Positions 9,642 to 20,591 are shown, counted from the stretch's first letter. The stretch is DNA of 64,000 nt from Plutella xylostella (GCF_932276165.1 NC_063983.1:1681501-1745500), one strand, 5' to 3'. Notes: generated by a model not told the origin, from the letters alone. Numbers and translations are program-made.

Positions 9642-10658
9642 ATGAAGGAAATATCATGTTCTAAGACTTCAATAGCACTGCTTGTTTTGTTTGTCGCTAA
9701 AGGTTTGTATTTTTATACTAATTTCCTTATAAAATTATTCTAAAACAGCATTTCTTGAGGCCGACAACTACAAGCTACGGAGATGGAAACTTATCCAAAT
9801 TAATTATTATTATTATTTATTACAGGTCTGGCAGAATTAGAAGTAGAGACCAACGTCCCCAACGGTCAAGAAGTTCAAGATACCGACCATAACGATGTAC
9901 CAAATGTGGACGAATCTGAATCCCTCCTTTCCAACGTCGTGTCTGATGTGAACAAAACCTTGACCAACCTGTACAACCACGTCACATCGGCAAATGTGAC
10001 CATCGACAACACGACAATATCGGCCAATGAGACTAGGAAACTTGTGAAATGTAGAGACTACTATGATGAACTAAGGACTACTGAATTTGAACCAACAGTG
10101 GAAATCATCAATGGAACTCAATTAGCTAAGCTTTTACAGGTCAAACCTGATATCACCAGCAGAGACAAAGAAGCAGATTGCATCCTAGTCATGTTCTACA
10201 CCAGGGCTTGTCCGTTCAGTGCCCACGCAGCCCCACACTTCAATGCCCTGGCTCGAGCATACCCTGTTGTGAAAATGGTGGCATTAGATGCATTGAAATA
10301 CCATGGAATCAATGCACAGTATGGAATAGTTGGTGTGCCAACACTGAAAATGTTCCACAATGGACGGCCGGTGGGGAAATTCAATGGAACTGAGTACAAC
10401 ATTAATTCTTTTAGTAAGTTCATGCACACCATCACTGGGCTCTACCCGCAGAGCCTTGTGGTCACGTCCAAGGACTTCCAGGGACCAGTGTCAAGTGTTG
10501 TAGAGAAGGAAACAGACTACTTCCTTGTGTTGTCATGGTTGTTTATCATTGTGTGTGCTGTTTACTACTTCATGGAGTCCAAGTGGTGGAAGATGATAGT
10601 GGAAATGATCCAAAACAACTGGAGAGAGTCTGAGGCACAACATGAGCATAATGAATAA
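9642..10658 (+). CDS. TXNDC15: TXNDC15 (thioredoxin domain-containing protein 15), complete, two exons
   Basis: The CDS is join(9642-9702, 9826-10658), 297 residues; AAAG|GTTTGT and TTACAG|GT bound a 123-bp phase-1 intron. Exon 1 encodes a signal peptide (MKEISCSKTSIALLVLFVAK). An acidic luminal stretch follows with several N-glycosylation sequons (about residues 63, 77, 82, 88 and 116). The thioredoxin-like domain has the strand CILVMFYTRACPFS with a CPFS active-site motif (149-152): one redox cysteine, as in vertebrate TXNDC15, so reduction-type chemistry is limited. The cis-proline segment is VGVPTLKMF. A transmembrane helix (about 252-269, YFLVLSWLFIIVCAVYYF) precedes a short C-terminal tail. 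The vertebrate protein is an ER-membrane protein needed for ciliary signalling. The length is somewhat shorter than the human protein, in the N-terminal part. It converges on GRHPR. Confidence 0.93.
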
Positions 10659-10696
10659 AATTGTAATTATTTAAGTATTTAATTATAGGTGAAAAT

Positions 10697-10702
10697 AATA
10701 AA
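10697..10702 (+). terminator. Polyadenylation signal for TXNDC15
   Basis: AATAAA 39 bases after the stop codon. Another AATAAA overlaps the stop itself (10654-10659). The matching minus-strand signal for the convergent GRHPR gene is TTTATT at 10785-10790, so the two 3' UTRs probably just fail to overlap. Confidence 0.65.
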
Positions 10703-10897
10703 TTTATAACAAATCAATCTGATCTTTTGCTTCACTTGCATAGGGTTTTAAATGAATGCATCCAAATACATTGTTAACATACTATTTATTATTATTACTA
10801 CATAGTATCATAATATTCTCCATAAATGTATTACATACATTACTCAAGCTCAAAGCTTGTTTCTTATTTATACACTAACTGCTAACTATAAATGTAG

Positions 10898-12322
10898 TCA
10901 CTTGAGCTCAGCAGGCATATCCTTGCCATTCAATGCAGCCAGAATATTCTGTGCAGTGAGTGTGCTCATGGTATCCCTGGCTTCAATGGCAGCACTGCCT
11001 ATATGTGGCAGCACCACACAGTTCTTCATCTTAAACAGGGGACTGTCCAGCGGCAGTGGCTCTGGCGTGGTCACGTCCAGCCCCGCCCCCCATATCACAT
11101 TGTTCTGCAGAGCCTCAATCAAAGCATCCTGATCCACGGTTCCACCGCGACTCGTATTCACAAACACAGCTGTATTCTTCATCTTGGCAAATGCTGCCTT
11201 GTTGAACATCTCCTTAGTCTCAGGTACTAAAGCTGCTGTACAAATAACAAAGTCACTCTTTTCTAGTAGCTCATCAAAACTGACTTTTTCAGCTCCAATT
11301 TCTTTTGCCTCTGCTTTTTCGCTTCTGTTGAAGTATAAGATCTTGGCAGTGTTGAATGCCTTGACTCTCCTGCCTACAGCCTGTCCGATTCTACCGAAGC
11401 CAACAATCCCAACAGTGGCTCCAGCCAGGCCGGGCCCTGTCATCCATGTTGGCGCCCAAGAGACCCAGCCTCCAGTCTTGGCTTCGTGAATGGCTTCTGT
11501 CAGGCGACGTGATGTGCACAGCAGTAGAGCCAACTGTAATGAAAGAAAAAGTTTATTGGTGAAATGAGATTACTGTGCTTGTTAACTTCTTAATTTATTT
11601 TTTACATGACAAAGATTACAGGATGAGTACATTCTCAATCTTATCCAGTATCATACAGTCATCTGAGAAGGGATAGGGATAGAAAAAGACAGAAAAAGTT
11701 CTTTATTTCTCATACAAAAATTTATATACTCACAGTAAGCTCAGCAGTAGCATCCGTCAGCACATCAGGAGTATATCCAATCCTGATGCCACGCTTCCTG
11801 CACTCCACCACATCGACATGGTCGTAGCCAACAGATATAGTAGACACAACCTTCAGCTGAGGGCCAGCGGCATCCAGCAACTCTCGGTCTATCTTGTCTG
11901 ACAGTGCGCAGTAGATGGCGTTGGTGCCGGCGACTCGCTTCAGCAGCTCCTGACGAGGGGCCGGGGATGGCTTGTCCCAGTAGGAAACGTCACATCTGAA
12001 ATTTAAGAGAAAATAAAGTTATTCGGTTGAACTATTGTACAATTCTATGTATATTAAAAGATGAACGAAAATAGAGTTTCTCATAATTCATAACCTTTAG
12101 GTTGCTATATATTTGTTTAAACTATTTCAGCATGTTTGTAACGTATGGAATAAGCTTTCAAAGAGGTTAATTAAATTAAACTTACTCTTTATTAAGTAAA
12201 TCCAAGCCGCATTTCGGCATATCATTGCGGGTAACAAACACTTTAGACTTGCCGGAACTCATGTTTCTAACACTTAAGTTTACTAAGTTTCTACTTGCAG
12301 ATGTTAACCTTGTGAAGATCAT
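10898..12322 (-). CDS. GRHPR: Glyoxylate reductase/hydroxypyruvate reductase, complete, three exons
   Basis: The CDS is complement(join(10898-11533, 11734-11995, 12186-12322)), 344 residues, all introns GT-AG. The enzyme reduces glyoxylate and hydroxypyruvate with NAD(P)H, removing a precursor of oxalate and feeding serine/glycerate metabolism. It belongs to the D-2-hydroxyacid dehydrogenases. The Rossmann loop GFGRIG lies at about residues 178-183. The catalytic triad is Arg262 (in NTSRGG), Glu291 (in VTTPEPLP) and His310 (in LPHIGSA), with the family's 29 and 19 spacing. GYTPDVLTDATAELT matches the substrate-side helix of animal GRHPR. The first 20 residues (MIFTRLTSASRNLVNLSVRN) lack acids and look like a mitochondrial presequence. 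A second methionine at 21 (MSSGKSKVF) would give a cytosolic form. Confidence 0.95.
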
Positions 12323-12394
12323 GAATTTTTAGGTTATGTTTCGTAAACTAGTTATTCGTTGCTTAATATTAAAAGTTATGTCACAGTTTATTGT

Positions 12395-12556
12395 TTATTT
12401 CTCTGGAAGATATTTAGGCGGTACGCCGATAACTTTATTTTGGTTATCTCCTTTGAAGAACGATGGTTTCGCCACGTAAACAACACAGTGTAGAGCGAAA
12501 ACGGTACCCAAAATTACTTTTCCTTTAGTCGATTTGATGAATGATAATGCACTCAT
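12395..12556 (-). CDS. Putative 53-residue single-pass microprotein upstream of GRHPR
   Basis: A short intact frame, ATG at 12556 to TAA at 12395, encodes 53 residues: a basic N-terminus (MSALSFIKSTKGK), one hydrophobic segment (VILGTVFALHCVVYVA, about residues 14-29), then a polar tail ending PPKYLPEK. This is the shape of small inner-mitochondrial-membrane proteins. It lies on the GRHPR strand and ends 72 bp before the GRHPR start codon, so both frames may sit on one transcript, or the ORF may be a separate tiny gene. No homologue is recognised and no name is proposed. Codon use and composition look protein-like, but conservation is untested. Confidence 0.55.
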   Translation of the reverse strand: MSALSFIKSTKGKVILGTVFALHCVVYVAKPSFFKGDNQNKVIGVPPKYLPEK

Positions 12557-13543
12557 TATCAGTAGGTATAAGGTTGAGAGGCCAGCAGGAGATAATATTA
12601 TTAAAATAACATTTATTTACAAAGAAATGAAACAAACTGAATAAATACAGCAGAAACAGCTGGTAATTTTGACAGAATAGACAAGAGCCACAGATACACC
12701 TTGTATCTGTCAGTGACAGTCTGTCCTCAGAATACGGTAGATATAGTATTGTTTTGGAAATGGCGCTTTCTATAAAGAGACTGACTTATTCTTACACCTT
12801 GCACTTATTTATGGATGTTGTCCAATTCAACTTCACAAAGCAGGAATTAACTAAGTCCATTTAAATGCCTCTGTGTTAAATGTTTGCCTTTATGTTATCC
12901 ATAAGCATTCAAAAGGAACAGATCATGAAGTGGTAGTCATAAAGAAAAATGAATCATATGGTCAATGATTTCAAAAGGAAGGATAGGCCCTTCAGAACAT
13001 TTTACTCAAACCTTCTTCATACAAGCAAAATAACTGTTATCTGTCATAATTTGTTTGAACTATGTCAGTGCCTAGCAACTATCTTGACGACGTAACCTTG
13101 TACGTGCGTTAATAATTTACCATCCCGGACATTGTTTTATTATTTGCAGGCGCCATATCAATAATTTAAGACAAATCCAACTACTAAAATTAAAACTGTT
13201 TTGGGCTGTAGACCTGTAGAGCGTCCCGGACAAATGGACTAAAAATCAAGCTCCAAAACGTAAGTGTGTGCAACAAGAAAATGTTCTCGGAGGATAGTCA
13301 TCAAAAAATGACGTCCGCACAAGGTTACAGCGCGCGGCCATTGTAGACTTTGGTAGTAAAATAATTATCACTTTATAATGTGTTTATTACTTAATTTAAT
13401 GGTAATTACCGATGATACGATATTCGATGTTTCTCTTTGACCTTAGTATAATGGTTTTTGCAGCCTTTTACAACACAACTACATATTTATCACAAGATTC
13501 ACAAGACCATCTCTCGGCCACAGACAACTGTCGACTGAGGAGC
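12557..13543. other. Intergenic sequence upstream of the microprotein/GRHPR locus
   Basis: Holds the promoter of the minus-strand locus in its first few hundred bases. No clear element or additional gene is recognised. Confidence 0.4.
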
Positions 13544-13575
13544 GTTGGCCCTAAAATTACGATTTTAGGGCCAAC
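13544..13575. repeat. Perfect 14-bp inverted repeat with TACG loop
   Basis: GTTGGCCCTAAAAT is followed by TACG and its exact inverted complement, making a 32-base hairpin. UACG is a stable tetraloop in RNA. No surrounding element is identified. Confidence 0.7.
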
Positions 13576-13969
13576 TCGCGGGTGCCATTTTTTTTAGTGG
13601 GAGGCCCTGTCCTTACGCTAGTAATATATATGTCAATGCATATGGTCCATGCGGTCCATGCAGAACATGCAATACTAGCGTGGGACATCCTTCAGCCTGA
13701 TCAAACAGGTTAGTGTTTGGACGAGGAAGGCTAAAGATACAGTCGTCTTCTTTTGGTGCTGGTAATCCTTGGAGAGGCCTACATCCCATAGTTCCTACAT
13801 ACATATTAATATGATCGCACAACTGTAATCTCCAAAGGGGTAGCCGCTTTTCTTTTCGTATATTTATTTGTACTTATATTACGTGAAATTCGCGAGCCGT
13901 ATCGCCGTTTTTGAATGAGTACAATGCAGTACACATCTACATAGAATCTAGGTGACCTAGGATCTAGGT
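13576..13969. other. Intergenic sequence
   Basis: Short overlapping frames only, with no recognised gene or repeat. Confidence 0.35.
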
Positions 13970-14157
13970 GTGCAGGTTTCCTCACGATGTTTTCCTTCAC
14001 CGTAAAAGCGACGGTTCCTAGGTATACACGGTATACATTGTAGGTCTGTACTTAATTTCCAAAGAATTCATTGGTAGGTACATGTCATCAGCGGGATTCG
14101 TACCCGAATCTGTGGCGTCTGAAGCGGGCGCTTACCCGCCTGAGCCACCGCTGCTTC
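13970..14157 (-). mobile_element. SINE family 2 fragment, head half
   Basis: Matches the 5' half of the element at 8061-8426: tRNA-like head with B-box region (GCGGGATTCGTACCCGAAT on the plus strand) and the shared segment containing GATGTTTTCCTTCACCG. The 3' half and pentamer tail are missing. Confidence 0.75.
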
Positions 14158-14332
14158 ATACCATTTTTTCAAGATTACTTATATTACTTATCTTTTAATC
14201 CTTCACTCCCTGAAAGAAGGTAAGAAATGCCTGAAAGAGTTTTGGTGGCACGCCACTCTCTCACCAGCAATCATGACAATGATTCAAGTTTACCATGGTT
14301 TTGGTTACATATAGGCAGTCGAATCTAACCGA

Positions 14333-14342
14333 TTTATTTATT

Positions 14343-14373
<31 letters not shown>

Positions 14374-14658
14374 TTCATCATCACACTACATAGCATTACA
14401 GTTATAAAGAAAAACCTTAGCACTACATAGAGGCACAATAATAATAATACTTATTTAGTTATACATATAATAATAATTTATCCATCAGACTATTCAGACT
14501 CACAAAATTTCAGACATGCCTTTTTTAACTTTGGCCAACCATCCGCAAACACATCAACTTGTGGTGCCGAATCTATTATGGCATTCACCATCGTAGTGGC
14601 CCGAATTAGAGGCGATTGTTGCCGCGCCACCGAGCGCGCTGCACCCACCGCCAGACGT
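14333..14658 (-). pseudogene. Non-LTR retrotransposon ORF2 C-terminus and 3' UTR
   Basis: On the minus strand a frame (..ARSVARQQSPLIRATTMV..) runs to a stop at about 14490, after LKKACLKFCESE. A 3' UTR and an (AAAT)n tail follow at 14333-14375. It is the direct continuation of 18853-19225: joining at one copy of ACGT gives an uninterrupted frame. The 4.2-kb fold-back element sits between the two halves. Confidence 0.85.
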
Positions 14659-17600
14659 CCCTCGAGCTATAATCCTCCAAAATTTAAAGTCAATAGAAAC
14701 TATTTCTGATGATGCCAAAAAATAGTCGTGAAATAGTCATAAATAGTCGTGTTTTCCAAAAAAATAGTCGTATCATACTTTCGGAGTTAGAGCTATACTT
14801 TATGGAGGATTATAGCTGGAGGTCTCCAGCTATAATCCTCCAGCCTCTGCAGAACAAACGGTAAGGCCTATCGACTTGGTTAAGGTCTCAAAAAATAGTC
14901 GTGAAATAGTCGTAATGACATGCCAAATTTCAGAAATAGTCGTCCAAAGATAGCAGAGATATAAAGGTACTTTGCTGCAGCCCTGGTGGAGGATTATAGC
15001 TGGAGGTTTTGAAAATATCGAATATCTTTGGAACTACTATGACTATCGGTTTGAATTATGTCTCAAAAAATAGTCGTGAAATAGTCGCTTCTATTTATTA
15101 TAATTTTAAGCTTGATAAAAGCTGTTAAATAATGATATCAAATTCTTCATACAAATCAAAGTGGACGAGAATGCCAAAGCGAGCCAGTACACAAAAATAA
15201 TAGCACCGTAGCATTGAAGTACTCATGTCGAATTTATCTATAAATCATTTATTTCGTCATACTTTGCATCAATAGTATCTAAACTAATCTTTGGTATGAC
15301 ATTTTATTGCTTTTGCCTTCTACCTTACTGTGTACAGAGAAAACGTATGCCTATACACGCACACATTTATCTCTGTTATCTTGACAAACAATAGCGATGA
15401 CGACTACGGCGATGTAGTACCTAGGTCAGTTATTGTCATCCCTTACTATCCCGTAATCAGACAAATATTGCTATCCTTGTCTCCTTTCTAACCGGCATGC
15501 ATCGCACGCATAGAACGCGTGATCGAACGTGTCACCGGTTGCATCTTGACAAGCAATAGCAAAGCGGTATTTATTACGTCCCTTACTATCCCGGGATCAC
15601 ACAAATAGTGCTGTTCTTGTTTTTTTATTAGCGTTGATGTGGCCGCCACCTCCGCCGGTGAAATTGGGATTAGTTTTATTGAAGACGCAGTACAGGGTAG
15701 CACTCTAGCGATAAGAATAAAATACGGTGTTTGAAATATAACTCATTTAATTACAATCACAGGCCTAAAGTACTTTTATTTATACTTAAGTTATTCATTA
15801 AACAATCTTTAGGTAGATTAGGTTTCATACAATTATCTCAGTATTATTTGACTATTACCTAAAAACATATTTAGTTTAATTTAAAATAATCACAGTTGGT
15901 TTATTGCTAAGTAATAATATCATATTGACGTAGTTGAATAAAAAAAACATGGTATGAACTTAAATATGTAGTTATTTCACTATTTAAAAATAATTATTTT
16001 CTAGCCCTATATGATAATAAGCTTAAGTTAAAGTTATCACAGATTGTTCATTATTAGGTTTAGGTAAGTATAATCACGGTTATTGTCATAATAATAAAGA
16101 TAAGAATAAAATACGGTGTTTGAAATATAACTCATTTAATTACAATCACAGGCCGAAAGTACTTTTATTTATACTTAAGTTATTCATTCCTTCATTCATT
16201 TTTAGGTAGATAAGGATTTAATTATTTTTATTCTCCATAGTAAAAAGTCACGTGACCAACTTAGTTTCTATGAAAAATTATATATTTTTTTCGCGAATAT
16301 TTAAATTCTCATTTCAGTTTCAGGCTTAGATATACCATGCTGCACATGTAGCATTCGGCTTAGTATACCCTTTTTGCAACACCTTGTATAATGGTTTTAA
16401 TAAATATACCTAAATAACTTCGTAGGTGATAATAGGGTATCTATAATGCCCAGATAACTGAATCCTGTAGGTGTAGAACTTGCAAAAATTATGAACAGCC
16501 ACTGTAGCTTGCGACGTTATTGAAGAACACATGTAAGCTGAGCTGAAAAAAAAATAAGGCAAATTAACGTCTTATTAATAAAAATATTTGTTTTTTTTTT
16601 AATATTATATACATATATATATGATATACGAGTAGGTAGATACGAGTAGTAATAACGTTATTTCACCTAGACTATTTGTTTGGTAATTTATTGTCATTTG
16701 GAGACCACAGCAAACAGTGGAGTAAAATTTCTTATCAGTAACTTATTGCAACAATAACTTGAAACTGCGAACTTTTGTGCGAAAAGGGTAGAGTAGAAAT
16801 ACTGTTCATTAGTGTATTCGCTTTTTTCAATATATATGTCCCATAACCGACCTCTATTGTTTTTGAGCGAAAGAGATAGCTGAGTAAACAATTTGGCTTT
16901 TGTCCAAAACCGGTTTGGTCGGACGGTGCGTTTGAAACTTGTATGAAATTTCACAGGGTGTGAATTACTTACATAGGTATTTAGTTCAGAAACACGTTTT
17001 TGTCGCTTGTAACTGATAGGTACAAATGAGTTTTGACAAGTAAATTGGCTGTTATAACTTTATCAACTTCAGCACCACAACACTGTATCCTAGCATAAGC
17101 ACAATACCATATGAAAATAGTGATAAATTCTTACCTAGGATTTGTTATCTGGTAATCATGTATTCGGAGCCAGTTTTTTAGCGCATTACATCAATGCAGT
17201 CATGATAGTTTATCGGCGCATTACATCGATAGGCTGTGTTTTCACCTGAAATAATAATGAATAGGCTTATAGGTAGGTTACACATAATTTATTTTTATAC
17301 ATATATTTTTTTGCCTAGTTTCATTCAGAAATACAAACAATAACGCCTTTTTTGCTATTGAGGGGTAAATATCCACATTTAACCAGGACTACCATATGTA
17401 GGTAATCGATGATACCCACATATTTTCGTATCTACTAAGATAATGTACTTACATACAGCCTTGATTGCATGTATGCACATTTTACTAGCTCATAGTGTAA
17501 AATTGCTAATTGAATAATAATCCCCATACATATTAAGCATAGATATTAAAAAATAATTTGGCTACGATACTTCAATAAAAAATCATGTTAATAAATAAGC

Positions 17601-18852
17601 TGAGCATAACAAAATGGCATGGCTTGCTTTGATATTGAGTAGGTATTAAAAAGGATACTTACTTGCAAATATTCAAACATAGCACTCACTAAACACTCTT
17701 ATCTGCATCCACTAATATCTTTTAGAATATAACATCTTGAATATTCATTTGCATATGGAGCACTCACAATATTTTAACAACCAACAATAACACAGATCGT
17801 GACCATAGTTTGCACTAAACTGTAAACAAATTATCAAACAAAACATGCAAAATACTAACCCCAACTTTACTGGTGGCGGCGTGCGGCGGCGGTCACATAA
17901 GGGACGTAATAAATACCGGTTTGCTATAGCTTGTCAAGATGTTGCCGGTGACGCAGTCGCTCACGCGTTCTATGCGTGCGATGCATGCCGGTTAGAAAGG
18001 AGACAAGGATAGCAATATTTGTCTGATCACGGGATAGTAAGGGATGACAATAACTGACCTAGGTACTACATCGCCGTAGTCGTCATCGTCGCTATCGTTT
18101 GTCAAGATAACAGAGATAAATGTGTGCGTGTATTGGCATACGTTTTCTCTGTACACAGTAAGGTAAATGCTAAGAGAAAAAGCAATAAAATGTCATACCA
18201 AAGATTCGTTTAGATACTATTGATGCAAAGTATGACGAAATAAATGATTTATAGATAAATTCGACATGAGTAATTCAATGCTATTGCTTTTATTTTTGTA
18301 TTCAGTGCTATTATTTTTGTGTACTGGCTCGCTTTGGCATTCTCGTCCACTTTGATTTGTATGAAGAATTTGATATCATTATTTAACAGCTTGTATCAAG
18401 CTTAAAATTATAATAAATAGAAGCGACTATTTCACGACTATTTTTTGAGACATAATTCAAACCGATGGTCTTAGTAGTTCCAAAGATATTCGATATTTTC
18501 AAAACCTCCAGCTACAATCCTCCACCAGGGCTGCAGCAAAGTACCTTTATATCTCTGCTATCTTTGGACGACTATTTCTGAAATTTGGCATGTCATTACG
18601 ACTATTTCACGACTATTTTTTGAGACCTTAACCAAGTCGATAGGCCTTACCGTTTGTTCTGCAGAGGCTGGAGGATTATAGCTGGAGACCTCCAGCTATA
18701 ATCCTCCATAAAGTATAGCTCTAACTCCGAAAGTATGATACGACTATTTTTTTGGAAAACACGACTATTTATGACTATTTCACGACTATTTTTTGGCATC
18801 ATCAGAAATAGTTTCTATTGACTTTAAATTTTGGAGGATTATAGCTGGAGGC
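14659..18852. mobile_element. 4.2-kb modular fold-back DNA transposon
   Basis: The element is flanked by ACGT on both sides (14655-14658, 18853-18856) and interrupts a non-LTR reading frame that closes perfectly when it is removed, so both ends are firmly placed. Its arms are long inverted repeats of about 1.0 kb (14659-15677 and 17850-18852), closely alike with small indels. Each arm begins with two TIR-bounded modules (14660-14822 and 14824-15006; mirrored at 18505-18687 and 18689-18851). The module ends share CTCCAGCTATAATCCTCC, and two ends face each other at 14804-14843 as a near-continuous palindrome. About nine copies of AAATAGTCG stud each arm and could be protein-binding sites. The 2.2-kb centre (15678-17849) has a 105-bp direct repeat (15708-15815, 16099-16206) and no transposase. 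The superfamily is unassigned; a 4-bp target fits several groups. Confidence 0.85.
15708..16206. repeat. Pair of 105-bp direct repeats in the centre of the fold-back element
   Basis: The segment starting ATAAGAATAAAATACGGTG occurs at 15708-15815 and again at 16099-16206 in the same orientation with few differences. The 280 bp between them are unrelated. Outside the pair, the central region near 16340-16395 contains a fragment ending CCCTTTTTGCAACACC, which recurs at 45930-45974. Confidence 0.75.
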
Positions 18853-19225
18853 ACGTACCGCCAGCAGTCTGTGAGATCTGGCTCGCAGATACTTGTTAGG
18901 GGCAAACAGGCAGCAAACCTCACCAACCATATGAGGACATTCCGTCTCTCCTCGCAGGGTCCTACATGCCATTATCGCTAGGTTTAGATCCCGTCGAACT
19001 TCCAACGAGTTGAACCCCAGCATTCCCAGCAAGAAGCTAGTTGGATAGAGGTAAGGATAGTATCCATATTTTTTCTTATATAGAAAGCGAAGGAATGCTT
19101 TTTGGACCTTTTCTAGCATGAGGGTATATGTGGATAAATGTTGCGTGGTTGCCATTAATACCCCATTCATTAGGTAAAGTGCATCTTGAGTTTCTCGGCC
19201 ACTGATGATGAGACATCTCGTCTAG
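18853..19225 (-). pseudogene. Non-LTR retrotransposon ORF2 fragment: C-terminal of RT
   Basis: The minus-strand frame contains LEKVQKAFLRFLYKKKYGYY, TSFLLGMLGFNSLEVRRDLN and LRARSHRLLAVR, the conserved post-RT region of jockey/CR1-like lepidopteran elements. It continues, after removal of the fold-back element, into 14333-14658. The 5' portion, including the RT active site, is absent. Confidence 0.88.
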
Positions 19226-19283
19226 TCAATTTAAACCTAGACTTACTGTTTTCTAAGTATACCAAAGGACTCAATTTGATAAG

Positions 19284-19463
19284 GGTGATTTTCCACCAGA
19301 AATGTGTTATGCTGCTATGTTGCTATAGATGCATTTGATATCTACTTATCATATTAACTAATTGGTCCACAATAGTCCACATAGCATAGCTCTGGTTCGG
19401 AATGGATTTACTCGCTTAACATAGCTGCATATCACATAGTTTGTGGAAATGGAAAATCACCCT
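19284..19463. mobile_element. Palindromic MITE with GGGTGATTTTCC ends
   Basis: 180-bp element with inverted ends GGGTGATTTTCCACC and its complement at 19449-19463. TAA stands on the left and TTA on the right, so a TWA-type target is possible but not exact. A weakly related stretch occurs near 62405-62475. Confidence 0.65.
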
Positions 19464-19472
19464 TACCTGAAG

Positions 19473-19615
19473 GCCTAGCACGGGGCGCAAGAGATGCACG
19501 CCAAGACGTGACAAAAGTTTTGCGTCGTCCTCACTCACATCGCTCGGCTTCAAGAGCGAGTGCGAGGGATAACTTTTGTCACGTCTTGATATGCGCGTCT
19601 TGCACCCCATGCTAA
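19473..19615. mobile_element. Palindromic MITE with GGCCTAGCACGGGGC ends, copy 1
   Basis: Inverted arms of about 55 bp (GGCCTAGCACGGGGCGCAAG, then ACGTGACAAAAGTT) meet around 19530. It starts only 9 bp after the preceding MITE. A second, diverged member is at 39813-39945. Confidence 0.72.
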
Positions 19616-20587
19616 GATTTCTGGGTATTACTTATTAGCTAGGCACCTAGACAAAAGTGACAGTAAAGAAAGTCTCGTGAACTGACCTATGCATATGCAG
19701 TGTGCATCAGCTGAATAACGTAAAGACGTTACGTGCACAGATTAACATATTAATTGCTAGCTGTAATTCAGTTAATTAATTTAACTCCAGGCCTATAAAA
19801 GTGTTAATGAACGATTAATTAACAAAATCACTCAGGTAGACTAGAAACTTTCATTCTGGAAACCAAATAAAGTATTAACTTTCTGAACGCCGTCCAGTAG
19901 GAATGTTAACGGAACGTTAAAAGTGTGATCGGACTTTCATCTTGTTAGCGGAGTATTTGAACGTAACGAACTCAAATAATTATGCACAAAAATCAGCCGG
20001 CGGGCGCTCGGAAGCCGTTTGATAAAAAACGCAGCGTCCACGACTTTCTACTGAGCAATTAGAAGATTCACACACGAAAGTGTATTGCAGTTGCACCCGT
20101 CGCCGCCGCCGCCGCGCCGCCGCTGTAGCGCGGGGAAATGGACACGGAGATTTATGTCCGTTTCTAAGTTTTTTCGGAGATATCTGTCCATTTGGTATCG
20201 ATGTAGGTACACATACCTCTACAAGTATACTTACATATTGTAAATTGTCTCGTTTGAACAGCTAGCGTTGCATTCACACTGTTGTCTGTCTATGTGTTCC
20301 TATTCCTACATACCAAATATTCTTACGTACCACACATTTGCTCGTTCTATCAACCTATCGACTGCTAAAACGAGACGCTCATTATCTCATTAATTAGGTA
20401 TATACTTTACTACATTAATTTATTATCAATACTTCATGCACGACTAAACTGTTTATATTTTTAATATTTGTGTTCTTTTTGTTACAGTTATAGAATGCAT
20501 GCGGAGCCTGGAAAAACCTTTTTAAGATGAAGCAAAGCTCGCGGCCAAAAGCTAATTATCCACCATATCACGTAAGTACTTGTAGGT
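19616..20587. other. Intergenic sequence with a CpG-rich patch and Lep1 remnant
   Basis: A GCC-trinucleotide, CpG-rich patch at 20092-20135 (CCGTCGCCGCCGCC..) stands out, preceded by generally GC-enriched sequence from about 19995. It could be an unrecognised promoter or 5' exon. At 20505-20560 a fragment resembles the 3' end of Lep1-type Helitron-like elements (AAGCAAAGCTCGCGG). Nothing else is recognised. Confidence 0.45.
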
Positions 20588-20591
20588 AACT

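Noticed and set aside
16694..16954. 86-codon minus-strand frame in the centre of the fold-back element
   Set aside because: No transposase motif or recognisable domain; length is within chance for AT-rich DNA.
20505..20575. Possible exon between TTACAG and GTAAGT
   Set aside because: The sequence between resembles the 3' end of a Lep1-type repeat (AAGCAAAGCTCGCGG), so the splice-like signals are probably chance.
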